Position numbers and translations under genes: made by a program. This document shows positions 21,625-32,659 of a DNA stretch of 64,000 bases, one piece after another; position 1 is the first letter of the stretch; every line of letters starts with the position of its first letter. The notes under the pieces were generated by a model. That model ran no database searches. It had not been told where the DNA came from and saw nothing but the letters and a program-made list of their open reading frames with translations. The DNA is from Trichobilharzia regenti (taxonomy: Eukaryota > Platyhelminthes > Trematoda > Strigeidida > Schistosomatidae): the NCBI GenBank assembly GCA_944472135.2, contig OX235264.1, positions 122,851,809 through 122,915,808 on the forward strand, read 5' to 3'.

Positions 21625-21886
21625 TGATATATGTCCACATAATATGTGTGTTTGTTGTGACAGTCTGTTGTATTTTGCTATGTATGTATGGATCGATATT
21701 CCATTATAATTAACAATCATGTTAAGACTGTCTATGGATTCGTTCATTTTTGAACATTCGCTCATACACTTGTGTGACATTGATTTTCCTTGTTTTGAAA
21801 AATACAAGTATCATCGTGAACCTGGTGGTTTTCTGATTTCCGCCTTCTTGCATCAGGACTATTAATTACTCAACCAGTACATTACA
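21625..21886 (+). repeat. 3' LTR (262 bp)
   Basis: Starts TGATATATGTCC directly after the polypurine tract and ends ATTACA. Near-identical to the 5' LTR. Confidence 0.9.
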
Positions 21887-22329
21887 CTAAATTAATAAGA
21901 AACAGTATTATGATATAGGGGAACAGTGGTATCAAAATACGCCTAATATGTTTTAAAGCAAACTGTTTATGGACTTTAAAAGACCTCAATGAAGGTTCAA
22001 AGCTACAATAAAGGTAACTGTTTCCATGAATATCGAACTTCTCAATGCCTTTTCATTGTATATTTCAACTTAACACAGACAATTCAACTTGCTCATTGTT
22101 TTTAACTCAGAAGAAACTGAACTCAACGACCTAATGAGTCTGAATTCTTAATCTCGAAATTAAAAGTTTCTCTATGGCCAGCAATTTGTCAGAGAATGTT
22201 TCCAAAAGTTGACACTTAGATAGTTAATTTGCAATTGAACTATCCAGGTAAGAGAACACAACCACATCAAAAGTTGACATTTAATAAATAATTCGATAAC
22301 AGCCTACAAATAATATTCTGCCAGCATTT

Positions 22330-22625
22330 AAAAAAAAGGAACCGATTGCGAAACAAATAGGCAGGAAGAAATGGAGATGGATTTGCCATACTCTGAGGAA
22401 ACCATCAAGTGACATCACTAGACAAGCCATTGCTCAAGTGGAACCCGAAAGGAAGGCGGCGAGTTGGTCGTCAGTGCAAGGGTGACTTGGAGGAGGTCAT
22501 GCGAGGAGGAGATGAAAGCATGTGGACAGACCTGGAGCGGGGTGAAAAAGTTGTCAGAAAACAGAAGGCAATGGAGGTGCGCAGCTGAAGCACTATGTCT
22601 ATCTAGGAACTAAAGGATACAATAA
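22330..22625 (+). pseudogene. RTE-type LINE 3' end
   Basis: Plus-strand copy of the last roughly 95 codons of the RTE protein (K-Q-I-G-R-K-K-W-R-W, then the SSDITRQA and basic blocks), ending in AACTAAAGGATACAATAATAATAA, the same 3' terminus as the element at 12,130. One or more base indels near 22,430-22,485 break the frame. Confidence 0.8.
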
Positions 22626-22829
22626 TAATAATAAATTTAAAAAGACAAACTCTCCTAGTTGGTGATATAAGCATGTATCTACTAGTTAGCTGTCTTCAAT
22701 GGAATTGAACATAATCGATAGTTCGGTGCATACGCTTATAAAATACACAAGTGAACATTATTCAGCATAGAAAGGAATAGGCGATAAGAAGTTCATCTTT
22801 CTTTCTACAACAGAACTCCATTTCAAACT

Positions 22830-23340
22830 TACGACAGTGAACTAATGCTTCTTGAAAAAAATGGTTACCCACAAGGATTCTTTAACAAATATGGAAACAA
22901 AGAACTCAAGAATCTTGATACACCTACAGTCAGTAAGAAGCCCATTTTCATCAAACTCGATTACAAGGGCGACGACATTATGAGAATGGTGAATAAAAGA
23001 TTCAACGCAGCCCAGTCTAGGACATATCCTGCAGCCTCATTATTCTCTCTATCCTGAACAATCTCTTCCCTGGTGCAGTCAAAGACAAACAAGTACCCCT
23101 CACATGGAACCTCCAACAGTGTGTACCAGTCCACATGTACCTGCAGGAGCAGTTACTTTAGAAGGAGCCTTTGGTTAAAGTAACCGAACTGTTTAAGCTC
23201 TTCAATCGCCAAACAGCTGATCGACACAGGACACTAAGCTGATGTGCTGGAATCATTCAAATTAATCAACAGACAAAGTACCTCAAGTCTTCTCAGGTTT
23301 GCTGAAGCTATAGCAATAAAACGATTGAAGCCTTAATTAT
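22830..23340 (+). pseudogene. Penelope-like element fragment
   Basis: Encodes the post-RT linker (LLEKNGYPQGFFNKYGN near 22,843-22,895; KKPIFIKLDYKGDDI near 22,940-22,980), then disrupted GIY-YIG and tail segments to about 23,340. Compare residues 335-535 of the PLE ORF at 17,318. Inactivated by frameshifts after about 23,050. Confidence 0.7.
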
Positions 23341-23780
23341 GTGTCCAAAAACGATTCGTTGTTGGACTTCAATTACGCTGATGACTCAATTCTTAGTAAC
23401 TCTTTGTTTTCTAATTTTGTTAGCGTATGTTTCGTTGCACTCCTTTCTTTTTTTTTCGCTTGACTCTCTTCAGAGTTCATTTTTCTTTATCTTCTGAGAT
23501 CTGCTCACCGTATTTCATCGTCGCCTTCTCATCTGACCTCCAAAGCACCGAAATTTTAAAATATTGATATTCTCTCATCTAATTACGTAATTATTACTAA
23601 TTGTCTTTTGTTAACACCCTGACAACATAACTGTTCAATAGTTTTTTTTCAAGAAACTTCTCTCTACCTGTTGTAAAACTTTAGGAACCCTGTAAATCAC
23701 AACGCCTTATTTTACAATGACGCTCTGCTAATGGACAAAGGTCTGTTCAAATTGTATACCTTTTATTTTTATTATATTAG

Positions 23781-24110
23781 TGATATGTATCCACATAATA
23801 TGTCTGCTTGTTTTTGACAGTCTGTTATATTTTGCTATGTACATATGGATCGATATTCCATTATAACTAACAATATGTTTTTGTCTGTCCACTAACTAAA
23901 CAAACATGTCTGACCTTGTTGTCACATGACATTACAACCAATCATGTTAAGACTGTCTATGGATTCGTTCATTTTTGAACATTCGCTCATACACTTGTGT
24001 GACATTGATTTTCCTTGTTTAAAAAATACAAGTATCATCGTGAGCCTGGTGGTTTTCTGATTTCCGCCTTCTTGCGTCAGGACTACTAATTACTCGACCA
24101 GTACGTAACA
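23781..24110 (+). repeat. Solo LTR (330 bp) of the gag-only element's family
   Basis: Starts TGATATG and ends GTAACA, flanked by near-matching pentamers ATTAG and ATTAA. It aligns with the 262-bp LTRs of the element at 19,820 but has about 68 extra bases near 23,873-23,940. No internal sequence is attached, so it is best read as a solo LTR left by LTR-LTR recombination. Confidence 0.85.
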
Positions 24111-24689
24111 ATTAACAACATTCATGTTGCACTCAGCTGACGAGAATCAACTAAATAAAATAGATCCGGATCATCGTGCGCCAATGTTTCTTCTTTCTTT
24201 TTTCAAATTTATAAAAGGGATTCAATTTATGACCTCCAATTTCATTTGAGAAATATATTACATGATGCACAAGATTCCATCTCAACCTACTAAAATAACT
24301 TGACTTTAAAGCACGTACGCATAGATGAAGCGTTCACGATCCTAACTCACACAGGAATACTTCATATCTGAAAGAGGTGGGTCTAACCTTTGTCTTCACC
24401 ATGACCATCTTGAGTAGTCCGTTATCTCATGAAAATTACTACACTGTGATGTTTGTTGTCTTACACTCCGGTTAATTTTCATATTATTCATTATATTTTG
24501 ACCTCTGACTGCAAATAAATCCTGACCTCTCTAATGCCTTCAGAAATGTAAAACGTGGTTGAGGACTTTTCTGAAGACCATAGCTGTGAGTAATTTATTC
24601 GTATGTTCACATGTTAACGCCTTTAGTCGAACATAAGAAGATTCACAATAAGTGAGATACGACTTCAGGATGAATTGGTCTTCTAGCAG

Positions 24690-24890
24690 TGTGATTTGTA
24701 AAGTCATGATCGGTGGAGTAGATTATGTCGGTTGTGAGGGTACCAGAAGCCTTATGGTCTGAGAGTTCTCTCTAACTAGTAAGTTCTAGATTCGAACGTC
24801 AGCGGTTGATGTGTACTGTTCGAAACTGTCCGTAACTTTGACAAAACAGCTCTCCAGCACTCCTTGTCTCGTCTTCAATTGTTTGCTTCA
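24690..24890 (+). mobile_element. Decayed hammerhead-type SINE
   Basis: A tRNA-like head near 24,740-24,800 (B-box-like AGATTCGAACG) is followed by a degraded hammerhead motif at 24,812-24,862 with ACAAAACAGCTCTCCAGCAC. The core is too mutated to act. Confidence 0.45.
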
Positions 24891-25069
24891 GGACTGTAAT
24901 GTTGTTTGAATGAATTAAAGGTTGGCTGTAAAGATATTTACCTTGAAATTTCTACAGAAAGTGTTTGATGATTGGCTTATGCTGAATAAAATTTCGAACC
25001 CACCTTGTTGAAGAATATTCTACTTGATTCTGAGGTACGTCCTACGGTTCATTTTGATTAACTAAGTTC

Positions 25070-25750
25070 ATCGAAGATAGGACTTTAGGTGAACATAGAG
25101 AAAATAGAGGTGATGAAGATTCCTGGGCAACACCATCACCAACAACAACAGTCAACAATCAGCGGATAAATTGGAGGAACCTGAAAGAAACAACCTGCTT
25201 TACCTACCTGGAAAGCATTGTATGAATAACAGGCGGAACTGACGAGGATATCAAAGCAAGAATCGGAAAAACAAGGCAAGATTTCATAACTCTCAAGACT
25301 GTGTGAAGGTCAGCAGAACTCAGCATGAAAAGCGGAATGTGGATTTTCAACTTCAATGTGAAGTCAGTCAGTGCAACTATATGGATCAGACACTTCGAGT
25401 CATAAACAGCACTCTAAACAAACTATAGACCTTCATTAACAGTTGTCTTCGTTTAATGCTCAAGATCAGATGCCTAGAAAGGATCATCAACCAGGAACCG
25501 ATTGTGCAGCAAATAGGCAGGAAGAAATGGAGATGGATTGGCTGACCATACTCTGAGGAAACCATCAAGTGACATCACTAGACAAGCCATTGCTCGAGTG
25601 GAAACCCGAAATGGAAGCGGCGAGTTGGTCGTCCAAGTATGACTTGCAAGCGTGCAGACTTTGAGCCAGGTGAAAACTCTAGCAGAGAACCGTACGTAAT
25701 GGAGACGCGCGGCTGAAGCCCTATGTTCCTCTAGGAATTAAAGGAAATAA
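25070..25750 (+). pseudogene. RTE-type LINE 3' fragment
   Basis: Runs from just after the RT FADD box (CAGGTGAACATAGAG-like phrase near 25,088) through the YLGSI-like block (near 25,205) to the tail and 3' end (GAATTAAAGGAAATAATAATAA near 25,735). Stops and indels are frequent. Confidence 0.7.
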
Positions 25751-26601
25751 TAATAATTTCATTGTGTATTGCATATTGTGCACATGAGAATCCTCATATA
25801 TGCATAGCCGCCTAACGGCTAGACTGAGGCAGTTATGAGATTTTGATGTTATCAACGTTGAATATTATATCACACCTTATTTAGGCTGTAAGAAGCTGAT
25901 GAGAAGCCAACGAAATAAATGATGGTACCACATTATTCTGCTAAAACTATAGTTCTTTCTTTTGTTCAAATTATCACAAATAACTGTGTTTATGGCCCTA
26001 TTAAAGCACTTTGGGACTGTCCATAACTCAGGAACATTTTGTTTGACTGTACGGTAGAAGGTGAAGACTGGTTTCCAGAGTCCTTATATTAAATGTTAGT
26101 TTTGATGGCTGAATTCTATTCTATTCTTCCGTCTTTTTTAATCTACAACACAAGACGTTGTTTGGTCTCGATATGATCTCCGTATCACCCTCACATCCAT
26201 GCCTAACTCGCCTCTTGTGATTCCCATTAAACTCGAGTGCCTCAGATATAACGTCACTGCAAGATCACGTCAGAAAATGTTCACTTTATCTTTATCCCAT
26301 TGCACATTTTAGTTGGGTAAGATGCTGTTGCCTCGCTTGTAGCACTGAAGGAGATTCTTGTAGCTTGTCGTCCCCTGCCAGGTATCTTCTCTTCATAATC
26401 GAGCTTGTGAAGTAAGCCCCTTTGATCAAAGTTTGCATTGGCCTTTTGTAAATGCCTTCGAAGATGCGCCAAGTACTTTAGGCATGCCGAAACACCATAT
26501 TAGATATGTCCATCTTTAAAAATTACACAGGGATGCAGCAATCACAATGGATGACGTTTCAAGCATAATTTATTTTGCATAATCAATTTCAAAGTACTCA
26601 C

Positions 26602-26870
26602 ACAATTTTCTTCCTTCACATAGCGATGTTGGATGATACTCTGGGATATTTAAAAATAAATCTACTAATAACATAACATAACATCCTACCACTGTGCTCA
26701 AATTTTAAACTTACGTGAATGGTACTGAATCACCAATGACACACGGTGCTGTTTTTGTTGAGAAGCGAAGACCTGGACACAGATCTCGGAGTAATGAATA
26801 TCTATGATAGCATCCTGATTAGCTTCGGTGTCATCATCCGTGCTGCCTTCAGACGAAACTAACAAACTAA
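26602..26870 (-). CDS. Possible pair of host-gene exons (weak)
   Basis: On the minus strand, 26,715-26,870 (156 nt) is preceded by a TTTCTTCAG acceptor and followed by a GTAAGT donor. It reads an acidic segment (SEGSTDDDTEANQD) and then VSLVIQYHS. A 39-nt segment at 26,602-26,640 is preceded by a TATCCCAG acceptor and followed by a GTGAGT donor, and its phase continues the first exon openly. A third open segment could follow below 26,250. I recognise no domain, and no transposon match is visible. The upstream ATG in the same frame (26,895) would make the first exon's acceptor unnecessary, so start and structure are uncertain. Confidence 0.25.
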
Positions 26871-27542
26871 CTGAAGAAACATTTAAAATCTTCATTCTGA
26901 TCTAGTTTACTTAACGGTGCGATTATACATTTTATCGAATCGCTTCTAACTACTTAACTTTTCTCAAGTAGTATGAGTTATTCGCATTTGTTTAGGATTA
27001 AGTTATTATTTGGAAAACATAACTTAATTACTGACCTCAAAAAAAGGTTAACAAAGTCAGTCATGTGGTTTCAATGATCATATTCCAATAGTTTCTGTCC
27101 AAGTTCCTTTCTATTTTGTTATTATCGTTATTATTATGTCATAGATAATTACTGCTGAAATGAATGACATTCATTTCACCTTTGGTGAGTTATCGAACTT
27201 TTTGGGCTTGTGGAACACAAATGATGAAATATAGTTTAAAGTTTCCTATTCTGGTTAAGCAGTCATGTGTGGTGTCTAACTGCGTGTATCAACAGTGCAT
27301 GTGATTTCGACTTGGCCATTTGAAACCAAATCTGTCTGTAATTCTAGACTTCAAATATCCTCAATTACAGAAGTCATGTAACTGATTTACATTTCCATAG
27401 AATGTAAGAAAAAAACAGTCCAGAGTAAAGTCACTTTTCGGCAGCGAATTCACTCACTAAAACTGTACAATCCTAACTAGACATAATCATTTTTCCCTTA
27501 AGTGTATGAGTACACTGGGTTTTCCAGATAAGAATAATAATT

Positions 27543-27740
27543 AGTGCGTCGATGGCACAGTGGTTAGGAATCTCGCCGATCGTGCAAATGGTCTGGGGTT
27601 CGATCCTCTAACGATGCATACTTTATTTAAATGGTTGGCCTACAAAATTTGGACTACCTATATCACCTGCTGAAAATTCCATACCTGTACGAAAAAATAC
27701 GGTTTGCAATCAAGCTGTAATCAAAAAATTAAAAAAATAA
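27543..27740 (+). mobile_element. tRNA-derived SINE, family A
   Basis: GTGCGTCGATGGCACAGTGG head, B-box GGTTCGATCC, the family A body (GGTTGGCCTACAAAATTTGG) and an A-rich tail ending near 27,740. Confidence 0.8.
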
Positions 27741-28289
27741 AATGAAACTGTTAGGATTACTATTCACGTCATAAAAATATTCCAAAATAGCAATGGATAA
27801 TGAATCTTTTACCGAGGTGGGAGTGGAGATTACTAGAGTCATAAAAATTGAAAGATACCTATAAAACACAAGGTGTTAATGAATGAGCATTGGAGGAGAC
27901 TGCCTGAAATGTATTATATAGTGGATAACAAGAGTAAATAGAGGGTTGGTTACGGAAAAGATGGAAATATTCTCCTGTATTAAGTCAATACACAAAGCCG
28001 TGTGATCAAGATTTGTAATGGAGGGTTCAAGAATCAAACACCGATGCAAAGGTCAGAAAAATGTCATCGAAAACTTATGAAAGAAAACTGGATTGTTAGG
28101 CCGCTTCATTTTCATTCATAATAATTGTATCTCCACAGTATCACTATAAGTTCCATGTACTTTTAAACATCAGTTAGATTCAGAACTAAGCATTTTCATG
28201 TTGCCTACCTACAATGACTTTGTTAGATGCACACTTCCTAAAGACGACTCTTTAATGATCGTAGGGAGAAAAGTATGCAGGAGCGGTAA

Positions 28290-28665
28290 GTTATACAGGA
28301 TTCATCTACATTGAAACGGCCTTCGACAGCATTAACTTATACGTAATTTGGAAACTACTTCAACGCTATGGTCTGCAGTCCCCCAAGTAATTACCAACGT
28401 CATTCAACACTTAGCTGAATGAAATTGCCACGTTTCAGGTGATCTACAACTTGAAACACTGCGAAGTGATTACAGGAGTAAGATAAGGCAACTTATTATA
28501 ACCGGTAATATTAGTAATTGTGATGAACGGGAATACACAGGATCGATAAAAAAAACTCTAGAAGATGTTGCTTCAGCAGATGACTTATGTCTCATGTTAC
28601 ACAAACTTGATGACTTGAAGGCGAAAATCGGTTAACCTCCTAAAAGAAGTGGCCAGAGAAAATGG
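28290..28665 (+). pseudogene. RTE-type LINE, RT-domain fragment
   Basis: Frames carry FIYIETAFDSINLYVIWKLL (catalytic Asp block, near 28,305-28,360) and a decayed equivalent of the FADD box near 28,575-28,600. It ends close to the solo LTR at 28,715. Not coding-competent. Confidence 0.7.
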
Positions 28666-28714
28666 GACATGGCTTTCAATTATTCAAGTTCTGAGCCAAA
28701 GCAATCAGAACTAT

Positions 28715-29009
28715 TGTGGTGAGAGCAGGCCGTGAGAAAATATGAGCAAGGCTGACTCAACAACCAATCACAGCAAAGTTAACGTGGCAAAACATGATTC
28801 GCAGATAGAGAACTCTATTTGTCGAGGAATCCCGAAACAACCAATCAGAAGCCTGCGTTTGTTTGCCTAACTTCTGATAAACAACCAATCAGATAACTGC
28901 GCTGGTCTACTTGCATAAGCTATAATAATGTATGTGAAATATGTATAAATACGTGTTGATTTTCATAATAAAACGATCTGTTGCCTGGCCCTTGTCTTCT
29001 GTTGTTACA
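28715..29009 (+). repeat. Solo LTR (295 bp) with promoter-like motifs
   Basis: TG...CA termini (TGTGGTGAG ... GTTACA) with a perfect 4-bp target duplication CTAT (28,711-28,714 and 29,010-29,013). It contains three CAACCAATCA motifs (near 28,760, 28,835 and 28,882), a TATAAATA box near 28,945 and an AATAAAA signal near 28,967. This is an LTR family distinct from the 262/330-bp one. No coding part is attached. Confidence 0.85.
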
Positions 29010-29114
29010 CTATAACTGTGTCTTATCCGTAAGCACAGCTAATGCTTTGGGTTACTTTTCCTGGAGATAGGCACCCAACTATAAAAGTTAGCTGCGTGTT
29101 TTAGCTCGAATCAG

Positions 29115-29860
29115 CTGATCATGAAAAAGCATTCAGAACAACTTAAAGAACCGGAAAAGAATGATGATATTAGCATATGTCGTCGAGACAAAGGTGGGGG
29201 TTTTGTAGGTATGAATCGTAAAGATTATAATGCTTTAGGATAAGATACATTTTTATTTCCGATTGCTGTGACTCAGAACTTGACTTCCTAAAAGTCATGC
29301 TGACAGAAAAGGGTTACTCGAACCAATTTATTGATAGTAACATGAAAGATAAGCAGTCCAAACTGGTCACTGACTCACTTCCAAAGAAAAAACTTATTCA
29401 TGGATTCGGAACTATAGGGTTGTCAGACTTCAGATATGCTTACAATTCGTCTCTCTAGGGCAGTCAGTAAGACGTCCTTCGCAGCGAAATTTCAAATGAC
29501 GTTCACCATCTCTGTAAAACAGAAGCTTCCTCGCCTAACCACCTCTGTGCGCATCTTTCAGTTCACCTGCTCTTACGGAGGAAGGTGCATTGGTCGTAAC
29601 CAGACGATGCCTTTTACATGGATACGATAACATGTTCCAGATGCATGGTTTTATAAGGGAGAAAAGAAGTGTGTGCAAAGCTCTATTCTAGAGCTCCTGA
29701 TCGATGTTTGTCACTCTGCCGACCCTGACCATGAGTTTAGGATCATCTACCGAATCCATGCTAACTTGTCACATTTTCTTCGTTACAGACTTCTAAAGAT
29801 AGTAAAGGTCTTGGTTATTCATGAATTTAAGCCAGAATTTTGTGTACTAAAGAAGTAGAT
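29115..29860 (+). pseudogene. Penelope-like element, internally deleted
   Basis: Starts with a PLE N-terminal RT motif (DDISICRRDKGGGFVGMNRKDYNAL, 29,165-29,240), then jumps to the post-RT linker (EKGYSNQFIDSNMK near 29,308-29,350), the GIY-YIG region (FQFTCSYGG, CIGRN near 29,555-29,600) and the tail (FRIIYRIHANL, CVLKK to 29,858). The catalytic palm is missing, so it is dead. The 3' flank to about 30,200 is probably its UTR. Confidence 0.8.
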
Positions 29861-30374
29861 ACAATTCCTACTTCTGCCTTGGCCGTATAGGGAGAGACAT
29901 TTTTTAATTTTGTTTATTTAGTTTTTCTATGTACCTTTCTCTTATTACTACGATTATTATTATTCTCACTTTTAAATGTTTTCACTTGTCTCACTTGTCA
30001 TTCTTAATTGGAAATTATATTTTGGTATTTTAATTTACAATTAAGACCATGTTGACATTTTATATTCGCCTACTAATCTCATAGTCGTGCACCGCCTTCC
30101 CGACAACATCTATACATCCATCCATCTTATGTATTGTTCTATATATGACATGGATGGTTTTGCTACTTGAAAATAAACTATGATTATGATCACAAATATT
30201 TTAATTGCATTTCATACTACTACTACTACTATTACTATTTCATGTATGCCCACCTATGATTCAATTCCCTCGTCGGATATAATTTCTTAAAAGCCATACG
30301 TGTATATACAATTGTATAGCTTGAAAATAAATTCGTTGTTGGTGTGAGTCTCTTCGCTGAGTATTATTATTGTT

Positions 30375-30890
30375 ATTGTATCCTTTAGTTCTTAAAGGAA
30401 AATAGGGCTTCAGCTGCGCACCTCCATTGCCTTAGGTTTTCTGACAACGTTTTCACCCCGCTCCAGGTCTGTCCACATGCTTTCATCTCCTCCTCGCATG
30501 ACCTCCTGCAAGTCACCCTTGGACGACCAGCTCGCCGCCTCCCTTTCGGGTTCCACTCCAGAGCTTGTCTAGTGATGTCACTTGATGGTTTCATCAGTGT
30601 ATGGCCAGTCAATCCATCTCCATTTCTTCCTGCCTATTTGTTTCACAACCGGTTCCTGATTGGTTCGCTCCTGGAGATCCCTGTTGCTGATCTTTTCTGG
30701 CCATCTGATCTTGAGTATTGAGCGAAGACAGCTGTTAATGAAGGTCTGAAGTTTGTTTGAGATGCTGTTTAGGACGCGCCAAGTTTCTGATCCGTATAGT
30801 AGCACTGACTCTATATTGGAGTTGAAAATCCGGATCTTATTTTTGATGCTGAGTGCTGTTGACCTCCAAAATGATTGTATTATTTGTTTC
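30375..30890 (-). pseudogene. RTE-type LINE 3' end
   Basis: Minus-strand copy of the last roughly 165 codons of the RTE protein in two overlapping frames (shift near 30,600), very close in sequence to the element at 12,161-14,545. It shares the 3' end with an ATTATTATTGTTATTG run near 30,361. Joined at about 30,873 to unrelated DNA. Confidence 0.85.
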
Positions 30891-31481
30891 TTGATGACAC
30901 TGTTAGTAATTTTTATTAGTCTTAAGGATATCAAGATGATATGCTAGTGTATCACTGCGTTTAGTATAAAATGAGATTATCCTGTCATGAAATATTTTGA
31001 TTTAATTTTATTAACATCGTAATTCCTGAGAATCCCCTCTCGCATTTAATTCTGTTAGCCAAATACACTATTTTTACTAAATCTCACTTCAGGACTTCAA
31101 CAACACTGGTTACTTACGAAATTCTAGGCAATGGAATATCACTACAGTTTCTTTAGGGAACCGAGATTATTCACAGATCACCATATGTGTTCTCTTTGAT
31201 GCTGTAAAGGGTAATCAACTAAGCAAGTATAAAATTACATATTACTGATTAATTATAATGTATCGTTGTGTATCACTTACCACTGAATAGCAGTGTTTTG
31301 ATAACTTCTATGTATCTGTCTGGATTCAACATAGAACGTGGCGCCGAAGTGCAGCAGTATGAGTTGCCACCTTCCAAATAGCACAAAAAGGTAGACAAGA
31401 AGATGAGTGAAGAGAATCAATAGAGTTTGACTAGTATAAGAGTGAAGCAGAATGAGTAATGGTAGAAAGAAATATGAAACA

Positions 31482-32651
31482 TTACAGAGACTGAATACAT
31501 CTGAATACATTTTGAGCCATGTCACCTATTGTCTCCAGCCATTGATTCCTAGAGTCCCGAGGGCCCCAGCCCGGATGTCTGCTGCTCCCTACCTGACTCA
31601 GCCTAACTGTCAAGGATTTCATGGATTGATGAGGCCATGTTTTTGTTTGACCACCACTGGCTCTTTTCCAACCTGCACTTATATCAGCTAGCAATGCCCG
31701 TTGAGGAAGGCGATGGTTAGGCATGCGCAGCACGTCACCTAGCCATCTTAGTCTATGTAACTTTATAGCCTCGTCGATTGATTTTCCCTCTTTGCCCAAC
31801 ACTCTACGCCTAACGTCAACATTACTTACCTTATTTAACCACCTGACGTGAGAATGAGATCGTAGACATCTATGATCAAAAGCAGTCAACCTTTTCATGT
31901 CTTCAACGCGTATTGGCCATGTTTCAGAGCCGTAGAGAAGGACGGGGCGAACTGCTGAGCAGTACACACGTCCCTTGGTTGATAACCGGATGTCACGCCT
32001 ACGCCAGAGATGGTGTAAGTCAGCGAAAGCAGCTCGAGCTTTTTGGATCCGTGCTGAGATTTCGTCGCCAATCAGTCCGTTGGTGCTAATACAACTTCCC
32101 AAATAGGTGAAGTGGTCAACATGTTCTATCACTTCACTCCTTATCACTAAGCTAGGAGTTGACGTAGTCCAGTCCTGTAGCAGCATCATTCATTTTGCAG
32201 GGGCGAATCTCATGCCAACTATATGAGGATTGCAGCTCAGAAGACTCTGCATTTTGCCAGCATCCTCCCCTAACAGGACTATGTCATCTGCATATTCCAA
32301 GTCCATGGGGCTATTCCCTGGTAACAAGACGATTCTTAATTCGTTACGTTCAGTTAAGGATACTTCCATTAGCATATCTGTGATGAAGTTAAACAGGAAT
32401 GGGTAAAGTGGACATCCCTGTCGGTCACCACTGGTTGTTATCAATTAAGATGAAAATTCCCCATAAGCCCTTACACGACTACGTGAGTTTGAATAGAGTG
32501 CCCTGATTAGTGCAATGTACCTTCTTGGCACTCCCTTAACAGTCAAACACTGCCATAGTTCCTTTCGATCCATGGAGTCGAAGGCCGCCTTCAAGTCATG
32601 CATCTGACATACCCGGTTGCATTTATGCTTGATCAAACGGATTATATACAT
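31482..32651 (-). pseudogene. Non-LTR retrotransposon RT, second family, two nonsense codons
   Basis: One frame on the minus strand runs about 390 codons interrupted only by stops at about 32,445 and 32,190. It contains HDLKAAFDSMDRKELW (catalytic Asp block), GDRQGCPLYPFLFN, the YADD box (DLEYADDIVLLGE near 32,270-32,310), the YLGSCIS block and a C-terminal KLHRLRWLGDVLRM segment. It is clearly different from the RTE copies elsewhere. The endonuclease and upstream RT blocks are missing. Confidence 0.85.
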
Positions 32652-32659
32652 TGTGTTCT

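Larger units (their letters stand above)
19820..21886 (+). mobile_element. Deleted Ty3/Gypsy LTR retrotransposon (gag and protease only)
   Basis: A complete LTR-to-LTR insertion with a perfect 5-bp target duplication CTAAA (19,815-19,819 and 21,887-21,891). Both LTRs are 262 bp and differ at about five positions. A primer-binding-site-like TGGCGACGGG follows the 5' LTR near 20,088, and a purine-rich tract (AAAAGGGGAGG) precedes the 3' LTR. Between them lie gag and protease followed by a short pol C-terminal tail; reverse transcriptase, RNase H and integrase are missing. It would need enzymes in trans to move. Confidence 0.9.
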
